DNA of 34,517 nt from positions 1 to 34,517 of the forward strand of contig JAEWAQ010000084.1 in NCBI GenBank assembly GCA_023391635.1, given 5' to 3'. The notes beneath the pieces were generated by a model that was given only the letters and a program-made list of their open reading frames with translations, was not told where the DNA came from and ran no database searches. Below are positions 16,063 through 23,786 of this stretch, piece by piece; position 1 is the stretch's first letter; each line of letters opens with the position of its first letter. The translations under genes were made by a program, and so were the position numbers. The stretch is from Bacillota bacterium. Lineage in GTDB: Bacteria; Bacillota; Bacilli; Paenibacillales; Paenibacillaceae.

Positions 16063-16663
16063 TCTGCTGTATGATATCGCTGATCGGCTTGTTGTCTTTT
16101 CCGTACATGAAATAGTCGTTTGCCGAGATCCAGTCGCGGATTTTCCCCTTCTTGTCGAGCAAGATCAGCAGATTCGAATGGCCGAAGTTGCCTTCTGCGT
16201 CCTTGGAGGCGAAAATCTGATATTTGTTCGCGAGTTCGAATGTCGCTTGCTCTTCCCCTCGCAGGAACTCCCAACCGCTATAATCTGCATCGAACTGGCT
16301 CGAAAACTCCTTGAGCCGTTCCTGCGTATCGCGCGTCGGATCGATCGTAACGGATAGAAATTTCACTTTACTGCCGAACAATCCGTCTTTTTTTAATTCA
16401 TCCTGGACCTGGGACAACAAGTAAGTCGTCGGCGGACATACGTCCGGGCAGTAGGAAAAGAAAAAATAGAGCACTCGAACGTCCCCGTTCGTGTTTTTCA
16501 GCGTGACCGTTTCGCCGTTCTGATTCGCATAGGAGAAGTCGGCGCCTTGCGGATACTTCGACGAACCGTATTGACTCCAGAAAATATACCCGGCTAGCAC
16601 CAAGCAGATGCCAAGCACAATGAGCGGAAACAAAAATTTATTGCGGGGGGTTGTCTCTGCCAT
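16046..16663 (-). CDS. SCO1/SenC family copper chaperone for cytochrome oxidase
   Basis: A 205-residue thioredoxin-fold protein anchored by one N-terminal helix (about residues 10-29), with the domain outside the membrane. The copper site is complete: C72-P-D-V-C76 and H162 in NFGHSNLLILLD. The family delivers copper or reduces the CuA site of cytochrome c oxidase subunit II. It starts 3 bases after the ctaB stop, so the two are surely cotranscribed and both serve oxidase assembly. The oxidase structural genes are not in the window. Its 3' end overlaps the convergent Toprim gene. Confidence 0.95.
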   Translation of the reverse strand: MAETTPRNKFLFPLIVLGICLVLAGYIFWSQYGSSKYPQGADFSYANQNGETVTLKNTNGDVRVLYFFFSYCPDVCPPTTYLLSQVQDELKKDGLFGSKVKFLSVTIDPTRDTQERLKEFSSQFDADYSGWEFLRGEEQATFELANKYQIFASKDAEGNFGHSNLLILLDKKGKIRDWISANDYFMYGKDNKPISDIIQQIKDLL

Positions 16664-16666
16664 CCC

Positions 16667-17527
16667 TTAAACGCCTCCGTTCGTATCCAATATCATCACG
16701 AAGAAGATGATCATCAAGTAGTTGATGGAAATGATAAAGTCCGTCTTGGCCCATTTGTCCGTATCGCGCGCCCGCAGTCCCATCACCGCATGCACGAGCC
16801 ACAACGTCCCGAGCGCGAGCGACAGGATAAGGAAATAGATGCCGACGTATCCGTACGTGTACATCAGGATGGAGGCCGGCAGCAGCAGCGCGATGTAAGG
16901 GATCATCTGCCATTTCGTGCGCGTTATGCCCTTGACGACGGGCAGCAGCGGAAAATGCGCGGCACGGTATTCCTCCACCCTGCGGATCGCGAGCGACCAG
17001 AAGTGGGCGGGCTGCCACAGGAACAGCAGCGCGAACAGGATCCAGGCGCCGGCGTCGACCGTCCCGGTCACCGCGCAGTAGCCGATCACGGGGGGCATCG
17101 CGCCGGAGATGCCGCCGATCGACGTGCTCCAGGTGGAATGCCGCTTCAGGATAATCGTGTATATGACGATATAGACGAACATGCCGAGCATGCCGAGCCA
17201 GCCGGTGAGCGGATTCACGAGCAGAAACAGGATGGCGAGTCCGGCGGCGCCGAGCGCGATCGAGTACAGCAGCGCGTAGATCGGCTTCAATCTCCCTTGC
17301 GGAAGCGGCCGGTTGCGCGTGCGCTCCATCTTCGTGTCGAAGTCGCGGTCCCAATAGTTGTTGAATACGCAGGATGAAGCCATCGTCAGCGCCGATCCGA
17401 TCAGCATCCAGATGAGCAGTACATAATCGATATGCCACTTGGATGCGACCCAGAAGCCGCCGAATGCCGCTATGAGATTCAACCGGATGATGCCCGGTTT
17501 GGTGAGAATGACGAGATCTTTAAGCAC
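16667..17527 (-). CDS. ctaB: Protoheme IX farnesyltransferase (heme O synthase) CtaB
   Basis: A 286-residue UbiA-superfamily prenyltransferase with about eight or nine helices. It adds a farnesyl group to heme B, making heme O, the substrate of CtaA at 2.9-3.9 kb. The first Asp-rich motif is NNYWDRDFDTKMERT, followed by the conserved RPLPQG. The second conserved stretch is the region YTIILKRHSTWSTSIGGISGAMPPVIGY. The start is GTG at 17527, with AAGGAGG 6 nt upstream. A good promoter lies at 17567-17596, and the SCO chaperone gene follows immediately. Confidence 0.96.
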   Translation of the reverse strand: MLKDLVILTKPGIIRLNLIAAFGGFWVASKWHIDYVLLIWMLIGSALTMASSCVFNNYWDRDFDTKMERTRNRPLPQGRLKPIYALLYSIALGAAGLAILFLLVNPLTGWLGMLGMFVYIVIYTIILKRHSTWSTSIGGISGAMPPVIGYCAVTGTVDAGAWILFALLFLWQPAHFWSLAIRRVEEYRAAHFPLLPVVKGITRTKWQMIPYIALLLPASILMYTYGYVGIYFLILSLALGTLWLVHAVMGLRARDTDKWAKTDFIISINYLMIIFFVMILDTNGGV

Positions 17528-17566
17528 GATGGGCCTCCTTGGTTGTAGGCGGAAGGTACGATTTCA

Positions 17567-17596
17567 ATCATACTCCATATCGGAAGCGATTGACAA
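17567..17596 (-). promoter_or_regulatory. Sigma-A-type promoter of ctaB-sco
   Basis: On the minus strand TTGTCA (-35), 18 bases, TATGAT (-10). Each hexamer matches 5 of 6. The predicted start is about 33 bases upstream of the GTG of ctaB. Confidence 0.6.
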
Positions 17597-17671
17597 TGTT
17601 CGCTCGCCCGAGTTCATCAAATCGACATCATGTATGGCAAATCCGGGAACGAGCAAAATCACGGAATTTGA

Positions 17672-17707
17672 GTCACCAATCGCAGGATTGCCCAATACAC
17701 TGTATTG
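17672..17707 (+). promoter_or_regulatory. Possible sigma-E promoter of gerQ overlapping a palindrome
   Basis: AATACACT at 17694-17701 matches 7 of 8 positions of the sigma-E -10 CATACAnT. Fourteen bases upstream is GTCACCAA, which matches only the first half of a sigma-E -35. gerQ is sigma-E controlled in B. subtilis. The same -10 lies inside the perfect palindrome CAATACACTGTATTG (17693-17707), itself flanked by TTGCC and GGCAA. Confidence 0.35.
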
Positions 17708-17768
17708 CGGCAAATGCCTAGTATACAGAAGAACGATCGTTTTTAAATGGAGGAGGAATGAAAGGAAC

Positions 17769-18281
17769 ATGTATAACTCAGGTTTTCCCGGCGTTGTGCC
17801 GCGTGCGGCCAGCGGCATGCCTGCTGCCGGGTCCTCGCCGATGACGATGCCTGCCATGAACATGCCCGTCATGCCTGCCATGAACATGCCCGTCATGCCG
17901 GCCATGAATGCGGCGAACTTCGTGCCCGGCAGCATGCCGGCCGTCGTCCCGCCCGGATTGCCCATGACGAGCGGCGGTACAGTCGTCGTAGCAGGGCAGC
18001 AGGAGCAATCCTACGTCGAAAATATTTTGCGCATGAACCTGGGCAAAGTCGCGACGATCTATATGACGTTCGAGAACAATTCCGAATGGAATGCCAAAGT
18101 GTTCAAAGGCGTGCTGGAAGCCGCCGGACGCGATCACATTATCATCAGCGACCCATCTACCGGCAGAAGGTACCTGCTGCTCACCGTCAATCTCGACTAT
18201 ATCACCTTCGACGAGCCGCTCAATTATACGCTGCCCTTCGGTATGGCGCAGGCTCCCGGCGCCGCCGCGCTCACGCGGTAA
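17769..18281 (+). CDS. gerQ: Spore coat protein GerQ
   Basis: A 170-residue protein. The C-terminal 75 residues, from QSYVENILRMNLGKVATIYMTF through VFKGVLEAAGRDHIIISDP to the YITFDEPLNYTLPF end, are the GerQ domain. In B. subtilis GerQ is an inner coat/cortex-associated protein that localises the cortex-lytic enzyme CwlJ and is crosslinked by the transglutaminase Tgl. The first 90 residues are low complexity and rich in Met, Pro, Ala and Gly, with a tandem MPAMNMPV repeat and no lysine. The ATG at 17769 is chosen because it begins MYNSGFPG and has GGAGGAGG 12 nt and AAAGGA 3 nt upstream; the frame stays open farther upstream but without a ribosome site. It converges on a small gene, overlapping it by 11 bases. 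Confidence 0.93.
   Translation: MYNSGFPGVVPRAASGMPAAGSSPMTMPAMNMPVMPAMNMPVMPAMNAANFVPGSMPAVVPPGLPMTSGGTVVVAGQQEQSYVENILRMNLGKVATIYMTFENNSEWNAKVFKGVLEAAGRDHIIISDPSTGRRYLLLTVNLDYITFDEPLNYTLPFGMAQAPGAAALTR
17847..17909 (+). repeat. 24-bp tandem repeat inside gerQ
   Basis: Two identical 24-bp copies (17847-17870, 17871-17894) and a partial third encode MPAMNMPV repeats in the Met-rich N-terminus of GerQ. Being in frame, copy-number change would alter length without a frameshift. Confidence 0.85.
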
Positions 18282-18555
18282 CGACCGGACGGAACGTCCA
18301 TACCCGAACGCCTGCACGTCCGCCTTTCACCCATCGCTGCATGTCCTGCCACTCCGAACGCCCATCCAGGCGTTCTTTTTGTATGCGTGCCGCTTCTTCT
18401 TCATCCTGCGCCTGCCGGATTTCCAGCATGACGCCGGGTTGATCGACGTTTTCCAGCAACTGCACGCCTTGCCATAAGGACGGGCGATCGCTTGCCCATT
18501 CGCGGAATTCATCGAGATAAGGGGCCAGGACGACGTATTCGCAAAACACGAGCAT
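18271..18555 (-). CDS. Small uncharacterised protein, possible dimeric alpha/beta-barrel fold
   Basis: A 94-residue protein whose pattern is beta-alpha-beta-beta-alpha-beta: LVFCEYVVL, then helix YLDEFREWASD, GVQLLENVDQPGVMLEIRQA, helix DEEEAARIQKERLDG, VRVWTFRPV. This resembles ABM/NIPSNAP-type dimeric barrels, an inference from spacing only. It contains several Trp residues and no obvious metal ligands. The start at 18555 is preferred because GGGAG is then 11 nt away; the ATG at 18564 would leave only 2 nt. The 3' end overlaps gerQ by 11 bases, and the gene is divergent from the YfhP-like gene. Confidence 0.65.
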   Translation of the reverse strand: MLVFCEYVVLAPYLDEFREWASDRPSLWQGVQLLENVDQPGVMLEIRQAQDEEEAARIQKERLDGRSEWQDMQRWVKGGRAGVRVWTFRPVVTA

Positions 18556-18628
18556 TCGGTGCATGTCTCCCTTCAAATAATTATTACCGGCAACGTCCAT
18601 ACTTACAAACGTAAGGAGGTCGATCGAA

Positions 18629-19612
18629 ATGGATACAGGCACGCATCTGATGTACGGTCTGGGCTTGGGCGGACTCGCGATGGTCGACCCGACGATCGCC
18701 TCGCACCCTTACGGGACCGCAGCCGTGCTGCTGGGCACGATCGCCGGCTCGAGCGCGCCCGATCTGGACATGCTGATCCGGCTGAAGGGCAATGCCGATT
18801 ATATCCGGCATCACCGGGGACTGTCGCATTCCTTGCCGGCGATATTGGTCTGGACAGGACTGTTCACGCTGATCGTTGCGTTGGCGTTCCGGGGCGTCCC
18901 CTGGCCACACTTGGCTTTCTGGATCGGCCTGTCCGTCATCGTCCACGTAACCGCCGATCTGTTCAACGCATACGGCACGCAAGCGTTCCGTCCGTTCACC
19001 GAAGCATGGGTGAGTTGGAATATCATCCATATATTCGACCCGTTCATCTTCTCTTCCCACCTGCTTGCCGTCCTGCTGTGGGTTAGCGGAGCGGCCGACC
19101 CCCGCGTCGTTTTCCCGGTGCTGTACACGTTGATGGCAGCTTACTACGCCTGGAGAACCATGGAGCATCGCCGGCTGTCACACGCCATTCCCCGATCGGA
19201 CCCCGACCGCCGTTCCGATGACCGGTATACGCTGATCCCTACAATCTCTTCATCCCGCTGGCGGGTGGTGCGGCGCTCCGCGGATGGCCGCTGCCACATC
19301 GGACAATGGAACCATGGCCGGCTGGAATGGCAGGATACGATGATGTGCGAGGAGCATCCGGCCATCGAAGCGACGAGATCGCTCCCCGACGTGCAAGCGT
19401 TCCTGAGCGTTGTCCCTTTCCCGTGCGCGACGATCAAACGCCAGTCTTGGGGATATGAGGTGCGCTGGCAGGATGTCCGCTACCGTTATCGCAAGCAATA
19501 TCCGTTCGCTGCCGTTGTTTTCGTAGACGCCGAACTCTCGCCGCTGCAATCTTATGTAGGATGGCTGTCCGCCGAACGATTGGAGAAGCGGCTTCGCATG
19601 ACGACCTATTAA
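18629..19612 (+). CDS. YfhP-like membrane metal-dependent hydrolase (YdjM family)
   Basis: A 327-residue protein equal in length to B. subtilis YfhP as I recall it. Residues 1-180 are the YdjM-type membrane domain: an N-terminal MDTGTHLMYGLGLGGL, an acidic pair in SSAPDLDMLIR, and the His cluster IRHHRGLSHS, which are likely metal ligands. Hydrophobic helices follow. The C-terminal 140 residues form a soluble domain rich in Trp and Arg with no assignment. The family is annotated as a metal-dependent hydrolase of unknown substrate, and YfhP has also been reported as a regulator. AAGGAGG lies 9 nt before the ATG. A strong terminator follows at 19646-19672. Confidence 0.85.
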   Translation: MDTGTHLMYGLGLGGLAMVDPTIASHPYGTAAVLLGTIAGSSAPDLDMLIRLKGNADYIRHHRGLSHSLPAILVWTGLFTLIVALAFRGVPWPHLAFWIGLSVIVHVTADLFNAYGTQAFRPFTEAWVSWNIIHIFDPFIFSSHLLAVLLWVSGAADPRVVFPVLYTLMAAYYAWRTMEHRRLSHAIPRSDPDRRSDDRYTLIPTISSSRWRVVRRSADGRCHIGQWNHGRLEWQDTMMCEEHPAIEATRSLPDVQAFLSVVPFPCATIKRQSWGYEVRWQDVRYRYRKQYPFAAVVFVDAELSPLQSYVGWLSAERLEKRLRMTTY

Positions 19613-19645
19613 GGTTATCTTCCTTGCCGTTTCATTTTCGCGTTA

Positions 19646-19672
19646 AAAGCCCGAGGATTTTCCTCGGGCTTT
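19646..19672. terminator. Bidirectional terminator between the yfhP-like and SASP genes
   Basis: AAAGCCCGAGG, five-base loop, CCTCGGGCTTT: an 11-bp perfect stem with A and T tracts on both sides. It serves the convergent genes ending at 19612 and 19711. Confidence 0.88.
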
Positions 19673-19710
19673 CGCTTCTTCTTGCGGAAGCGGCTGGTGA
19701 CTTCGAATGC

Positions 19711-19938
19711 TTAACGACGAATCGCTTGACCGCCGGACAGTTGTTGCTCCGCCATCGCTACCAGGTTCTTGGTGATATACCCGCCAAGTGCGCCCGTCTC
19801 GCGAGAGGTGACGTCGCCATAGTAACCGCTGGCCGGGATTTGAACGCCAAGCGATTGCGCAGCCTCCATCTTCATGCTTTCCAGACCAGCGCGAGCTTGG
19901 GGAACCAATACTTGATTGCTGCTTCTGCTCGATGCCAT
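19711..19938 (-). CDS. Alpha/beta-type small acid-soluble spore protein
   Basis: A 75-residue DNA-binding protein that coats and protects spore DNA. It shows both family signatures: KMEAAQSLGV, which contains the GPR protease cleavage position after Glu, and GYYGDVTSRETGALGGYITKNLV. The C-terminus is QAIRR. AAAGGAG sits 9 nt before the ATG at 19938. A near-consensus sigma-G promoter at 19989-20017 places expression in the forespore, and the terminator at 19646-19672 ends the transcript. Confidence 0.96.
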   Translation of the reverse strand: MASSRSSNQVLVPQARAGLESMKMEAAQSLGVQIPASGYYGDVTSRETGALGGYITKNLVAMAEQQLSGGQAIRR

Positions 19939-19988
19939 GTTGCAAATCTCCTTTCGTCTTGCTGTTGTATTGTGCAAGCTTGCCTTTG

Positions 19989-20017
19989 TAGTATGCGAGA
20001 CATCAAGGAAAATATGC
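19989..20017 (-). promoter_or_regulatory. Sigma-G promoter of the SASP gene
   Basis: On the minus strand GCATA (-35), 17 bases, CATACTA (-10), close to the forespore sigma-G consensus. The predicted start is about 40 bases upstream of the SASP ATG, immediately downstream of the trpS stop. Confidence 0.8.
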
Positions 20018-20034
20018 GGGCATAGGCATTATGC

Positions 20035-21027
20035 TTATTGAGCCGGCAGAAAACCCATCGCCGCTTTCACTTCGCGCAGCGTTTCGTCCGCGACGGCGGA
20101 CGCTTTCTGCGCTCCCTCTTTCAGGATGCGATGAATCTCGCCCGAACTGCGGATATCCGCATACCGCCGCTGGATCGGTTCGAGCGTCGCCACGACCGCT
20201 TCCGCCACGTCTTTCTTGAACGCCCCGTAGCCTTGGCCTTCGTAGTCCGCCTGGATTTGCGCAAACGACTTGCCCGTGCATTGCGACAGGATGCCCATCA
20301 GGTTGCTGATCTCGGGTTTGCTCGCGGGATCGTAGACGATCTCCCGACCGAGGTCCGTCTTGGCGCGCGAAATCTTCTTGCGAATATCGTCGGGCGTATC
20401 GAGCAGCCAGATGTAGCTGCCCGGATTCGGATTGCTCTTGCTCATCTTCTTGGAGGCATCGTCCAGCGACATGATGCGGGCGCCGACTTTCGGGATGAAC
20501 GGCTCCGGCATGACGAGCGTATCCCCGAAGCGATGGTTGAACCGCCCGGCGAGGTCGCGGGTCAGCTCCAGATGCTGCTTCTGATCGTCGCCGACCGGCA
20601 CGAGCCCGGATTTGTACAGCAGAATGTCCGCAGCCATGAGCGAAGGGTACACGAACAAGCCGGCGCCGACCGCCTCCTTGCCTTCCGACTTGTCCTTGAA
20701 TTGGGTCATCCGCTCCAATTCGCCCATGTAGGACAGCGTCGTCATGATCCAGCCCAACTCGGCATGCGCGGGCACGTGGGATTGCATGAAGATCGCCGCG
20801 GCGCTCGGATCCAGGCCGACGGCTACGAACAAGGCCGCCACCATCTCGGACTGCTCACGCAGCGCCGCCGGGTCTTGCGGAACGGTGATCGCGTGAAGGT
20901 CGACGATCATGTAGTAGCATTCGTGTTCGCGCTGCAGCTCGACATAACTCTTCATCGCGCCGATGTAGTTGCCTAGCGTCAATTTTCCGCTAGGCTGTAT
21001 ACCGGACAGTACGCGTTGTCTGGTCAA
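20035..21027 (-). CDS. trpS: Tryptophanyl-tRNA synthetase TrpS
   Basis: A 330-residue class I synthetase, the same length as B. subtilis TrpS. It charges tRNA-Trp. The N-terminal nucleotide-binding signature is GIQPSGKLTLGNYIGA, where TLGN stands for HIGH, and the second signature is KKMSKSNPN. The start is TTG at 21027, giving MTRQRVLSGIQPSG, with AAAGGCGG 8 nt upstream. The open frame continues through the T-box leader but that part is not translated. Expression is controlled by the T-box at 21055-21318. No clear terminator is seen after the stop, where the SASP promoter begins. Confidence 0.97.
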   Translation of the reverse strand: MTRQRVLSGIQPSGKLTLGNYIGAMKSYVELQREHECYYMIVDLHAITVPQDPAALREQSEMVAALFVAVGLDPSAAAIFMQSHVPAHAELGWIMTTLSYMGELERMTQFKDKSEGKEAVGAGLFVYPSLMAADILLYKSGLVPVGDDQKQHLELTRDLAGRFNHRFGDTLVMPEPFIPKVGARIMSLDDASKKMSKSNPNPGSYIWLLDTPDDIRKKISRAKTDLGREIVYDPASKPEISNLMGILSQCTGKSFAQIQADYEGQGYGAFKKDVAEAVVATLEPIQRRYADIRSSGEIHRILKEGAQKASAVADETLREVKAAMGFLPAQ

Positions 21028-21054
21028 TGGAATTACCGCCTTTCCGCTTCTGAA

Positions 21055-21318
21055 AATAAAAAAAGCCCCCGCGTCTGCAAGGGACGTGGAAGCCGTGGTG
21101 CCACCCTTCTTCGTTATGCGGGACTGCAGCATAACCTTAGATGTTCCGGTAACGGGGAACAGTCGGAGAGCCTCGGCGCAGCTGTCGCCTGTCGCTCCCG
21201 GCTCCCGGGCCCATTCGACAAGGGGGACGCGCCGATTCGCAGCAACCATCGGCTCTCTGGGGCGCCCTTGCCCTTGTGTACTTGTTCCGTTCATCGCCGA
21301 TCATGATCGTAGATTTAA
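21055..21318 (-). promoter_or_regulatory. T-box riboswitch, tryptophan-specific
   Basis: The minus-strand leader contains the conserved T-box AGAAGGGTGGCACCACGG (21093-21110), an AGTA motif (ACAAGTACAC), the distal-loop GGTTGCTG, and a specifier GAA-TGG-GCC with TGG (Trp) at 21211-21213. Uncharged tRNA-Trp is expected to stabilise the antiterminator and allow trpS transcription. The terminator arm ends in TTTTTTTATTTT. Confidence 0.93.
21057..21092 (-). terminator. T-box-controlled terminator
   Basis: On the minus strand GCTTCCACGTC and GACGCGGGGGC pair (with G-U pairs and one mismatch) around CCTTGCA, followed by TTTTTTT. It overlaps the antiterminator-forming T-box sequence. Confidence 0.85.
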
Positions 21319-21324
21319 GTAATC

Positions 21325-21352
21325 ATTATACGCTTGCTGCGTCAGATGTCAA
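21325..21352 (-). promoter_or_regulatory. Strong sigma-A promoter of trpS
   Basis: Minus-strand TTGACA, 16 bases, TATAAT: both hexamers are perfect. The start of the T-box transcript is predicted near 21318. Confidence 0.85.
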
Positions 21353-21403
21353 TCCAATTATGTAAATATCGAACGTTCCCGAGTTCCAAACGATGTCGAC
21401 GAT

Positions 21404-21802
21404 CTACTCGCTCGATACGTCCCTGCGCTTGCGCGTATGGGGTGCGCGGCGGAAAAGAATATTCGCCATATTATAATTCGATTCAAACGTAACGCTAAGG
21501 CTCATCTTCCCCTGCCGAAGCGCGAAGTCGAACAGGATTTCGCCGTGCGTCCAGCCGTGCTTGTGCCGCAGCGCGTCTACGGCCAGCTTGCGCAGCCATT
21601 GCGCCTGGTCTCGCGTCATGACGGATCGCTCCGATGAACACTCCCCGCAATTCACCGGCAAGTGACGGATGCCGAACCTGCCGACTTTATCGTCCCGAAT
21701 TTGTAATACAATGGTCCCTGCAGACATCCCGGTCAATTCGCCATCGAGTTTTTCCAATGCCAGATTTACCTGTCTTGCCAGCGAGACTTGATCCAATATC
21801 AT
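21404..21802 (-). CDS. Uncharacterised 132-residue protein
   Basis: I do not recognise the family. The protein has a helical start (LDQVSLARQVNLALEKL), a beta-rich middle with two Cys close together (VNCGECSSE), a helix with the pair DQAQWLRKLAVDALRHKHG, and an Arg/Lys-rich C-terminus (PHTRKRRD). It has no signal peptide or membrane segment. AAAGGAGG is present but only 3 nt from the ATG at 21802; a TTG two codons later (21796) would have 9-nt spacing and may be the true start. It is upstream of trpS on the same strand but separated by the trpS promoter. Confidence 0.65.
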   Translation of the reverse strand: MILDQVSLARQVNLALEKLDGELTGMSAGTIVLQIRDDKVGRFGIRHLPVNCGECSSERSVMTRDQAQWLRKLAVDALRHKHGWTHGEILFDFALRQGKMSLSVTFESNYNMANILFRRAPHTRKRRDVSSE

Positions 21803-21889
21803 TCTCCTCCTTTGGTCCTAATCCAGATTTTTACTGCTTCTGCAGAATCAGTATAACGGAACGGTCGACTATATTCAATCATTTTGTCA

Positions 21890-23707
21890 TTATTTGTATG
21901 AATTTTGTTGCATTTTCCCGATAAGGGTCTCGAATGGTTCCACATCCGAGACAACACGCGCAACCGCGGACCGCCAGAACGACGGCTCGTCGAGCCTGAC
22001 GCCAAGGTGAAGCCTTGCCAACTCCTCGACGGTCATGCGGCCCGTGTCGCGAAGCAGAGCGTCATAACGCGCTTCGAAGCCCGGGCCTTCTTGCTCAGCA
22101 ACCGCCATCAATCCGGTACTGAACAAGTAACCGAACGTGTAGGGGAAATTGTAGAAAGGTACGTCCGTCAAATAAAAATGCAGCTTGGATGCCCAAAAAT
22201 GGGGGTGCCAGCTTGCCAGCGCATCGCCATACGCTTCTCGCTGCGCCGCCTCCATCAGCTCGCTCAGTTCCCGCGCCTCCAGCATGCCCTTCGCCCGACG
22301 GTCGTAGAAGCGCGTTTCGAACAGGAACCGCGCCCGTATGTTCATGCAGAAGGCCACGGCGCTCTGCAGCCGGGTATCGAGCAGCGCCAGCTTGCGGCTG
22401 TCGGTATCGGACCTTCTCAGCAGCTCGTCCGAGACGATCGCCTCGGCGAACGTGGACGCCGTCTCCGCGACATTCATCGCGTAGGCCTGGTTCCACGACG
22501 GCAAGCCGAATACGAGCTCGCCGTGATACGCATGGCCAAGCTCGTGAGCCAGCGTGGAGACGTTGCCCGGCGTGCCGGAATATGTCATGAAGATACGCGT
22601 CTCGCCGGACAGAGGCAGATCCGTGCAAAATCCGCCAGGCCGCTTGCCCGGCCTGTCCTCCGCTTCGATCCACCGCCCGCGGAACGCGCGGCCGGCCAAC
22701 GCGGCGAGCGAAGGCGAGAAGCCGGCGAACGCTTCCCCGATCAACTCCGCAGCCTCGCCGTACGGCATGCTCGGCTGTTCGGCAGGCAGCGACGCATCGA
22801 CATCCTGCCAGTCCAGCTTCTCCTTGCCAAGCAGCTTCGCCTTCAGCGCCAGGTACTTGCCCAGCGGCTGCACCGCGTCTTCCACGGCATGCCACATCGC
22901 GTCCAGCGTCTGTCGGCTCATCCGGTTCATCCGCAGCGGTTCGCGCAGCACGCTCTGCCAGCCGCGCATGCCATACAGCTTCAAGCGGAATCCGCCGATC
23001 CGGTTCAGCGCGTCCGCGCACAACTCCGCCTTCTCCGCCCAAGCGCTCTCCCATGCCGCCATCATGCGGTCGCGCACCGCCGAATCGGGATCTTCCAGCT
23101 TGTTCGCCGCCTGTCCCGCCGACAGCGTCGTTACGCTCCCGCCTTCTTCCCAGGAGATGCCGATCGTGCTGACGATCGTAGAATAGTGCTCGCCCCAGCC
23201 GTGATAGCCGTCGACCGCCAGCTCGCCGGCCAGCGCTTCGAGCTCCGGCGTCAGCTTGCCCAGCACATCCGCTCTCCGCTCGCTCAGAACGAATCCGAGC
23301 GTTGCCCGTTCCGGCTGCGCGATCCAGTGCCGCCACTCTTCGTCCGGGATCGCGGCAAGATGCGCATCGAACAGATCCCCGGCCTGACGGTATCGCGCAT
23401 ACAGCGTCTGCACCTTCTCCGTCCATGCCGCGGCGCGCCGGTCGGCCGTCTGTTGGGACGTCAAGCAAGCGACGAAGCTGTCCGCTTGCCGCAGCCGCGC
23501 TTGCACCTGCTGAAGCCGATCGATCCAGGCGTCCAACTGCCGGTTGCCTGCCTCTGCGGACACCCCTTCCGCCGTCTTGCCCAGTTCGCCGAGCAACTGC
23601 CCGATCGCCTGTTCCGTCGCTTCCATGAAATCGGCGAATACCGACGACGACGAACCGCCCGGGAACAGGCTGTCCAGCTCCCAGGTCATCGCGTAATCCT
23701 TCATCAT
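21890..23707 (-). CDS. M3-family oligoendopeptidase (PepF-like)
   Basis: A 605-residue cytoplasmic zinc metallopeptidase that trims oligopeptides. The zinc motif is H388-E-L-G-H392 in STLAHELGHAYHG, with the third ligand E415 in NVAETASTFAEA. The C-terminal FYNFPYTFGYLFSTGL block, with Tyr and His residues that contact substrate in the family, is also present. The length matches the M3 family 3 oligoendopeptidases. The start at 23707 is chosen because GGAGG lies 6 nt upstream; the frame is open farther 5' without a ribosome site. It is divergent from the 79-residue protein, with an inverted repeat between them. Confidence 0.93.
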   Translation of the reverse strand: MMKDYAMTWELDSLFPGGSSSSVFADFMEATEQAIGQLLGELGKTAEGVSAEAGNRQLDAWIDRLQQVQARLRQADSFVACLTSQQTADRRAAAWTEKVQTLYARYRQAGDLFDAHLAAIPDEEWRHWIAQPERATLGFVLSERRADVLGKLTPELEALAGELAVDGYHGWGEHYSTIVSTIGISWEEGGSVTTLSAGQAANKLEDPDSAVRDRMMAAWESAWAEKAELCADALNRIGGFRLKLYGMRGWQSVLREPLRMNRMSRQTLDAMWHAVEDAVQPLGKYLALKAKLLGKEKLDWQDVDASLPAEQPSMPYGEAAELIGEAFAGFSPSLAALAGRAFRGRWIEAEDRPGKRPGGFCTDLPLSGETRIFMTYSGTPGNVSTLAHELGHAYHGELVFGLPSWNQAYAMNVAETASTFAEAIVSDELLRRSDTDSRKLALLDTRLQSAVAFCMNIRARFLFETRFYDRRAKGMLEARELSELMEAAQREAYGDALASWHPHFWASKLHFYLTDVPFYNFPYTFGYLFSTGLMAVAEQEGPGFEARYDALLRDTGRMTVEELARLHLGVRLDEPSFWRSAVARVVSDVEPFETLIGKMQQNSYK

Positions 23708-23740
23708 CCTATGCCTCCATTTGCGCAGCCGTCCCGTATC

Positions 23741-23771
23741 GTGTATGTTCACAGATATCATTAGCATACAC
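23741..23771. repeat. Inverted repeat in a divergent promoter gap
   Basis: GTGTATG (23741-23747) and CATACAC (23765-23771) form a perfect 7-bp inverted repeat separated by 17 bases, between the M3 peptidase and the 79-residue gene. The spacing, about two helical turns centre to centre, suits a dimeric repressor or activator site. Not matched to any known regulator. Confidence 0.4.
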
Positions 23772-23786
23772 ATAAGGAGCGACGTT

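Noticed and set aside
17439..17768. Upstream extension of the gerQ frame
   Set aside because: It crosses the ctaB promoter and antisense ctaB start, with no ribosome site. GerQ begins at 17769.
17847..17909. Short tandem repeats as a possible CRISPR
   Set aside because: They are contiguous 24-bp in-frame coding repeats with no spacers.
20038..20976. Plus-strand open frame of 312 codons antisense to trpS
   Set aside because: trpS is unambiguous, with KMSKS and a T-box; the antisense frame has no motif.
21028..21294. Longer trpS with an 89-residue N-terminal extension
   Set aside because: That stretch is the T-box leader RNA; the family begins at MTRQRVLSGIQPSG.
21905..23764. Plus-strand open frame of 619 codons antisense to the M3 peptidase gene
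   Set aside because: It mirrors the coding phase of the GC-rich peptidase gene, has an Arg/Gln/His-rich composition typical of antisense frames, no domain motifs and no ribosome site, whereas the opposite strand has HELGH and a good start.
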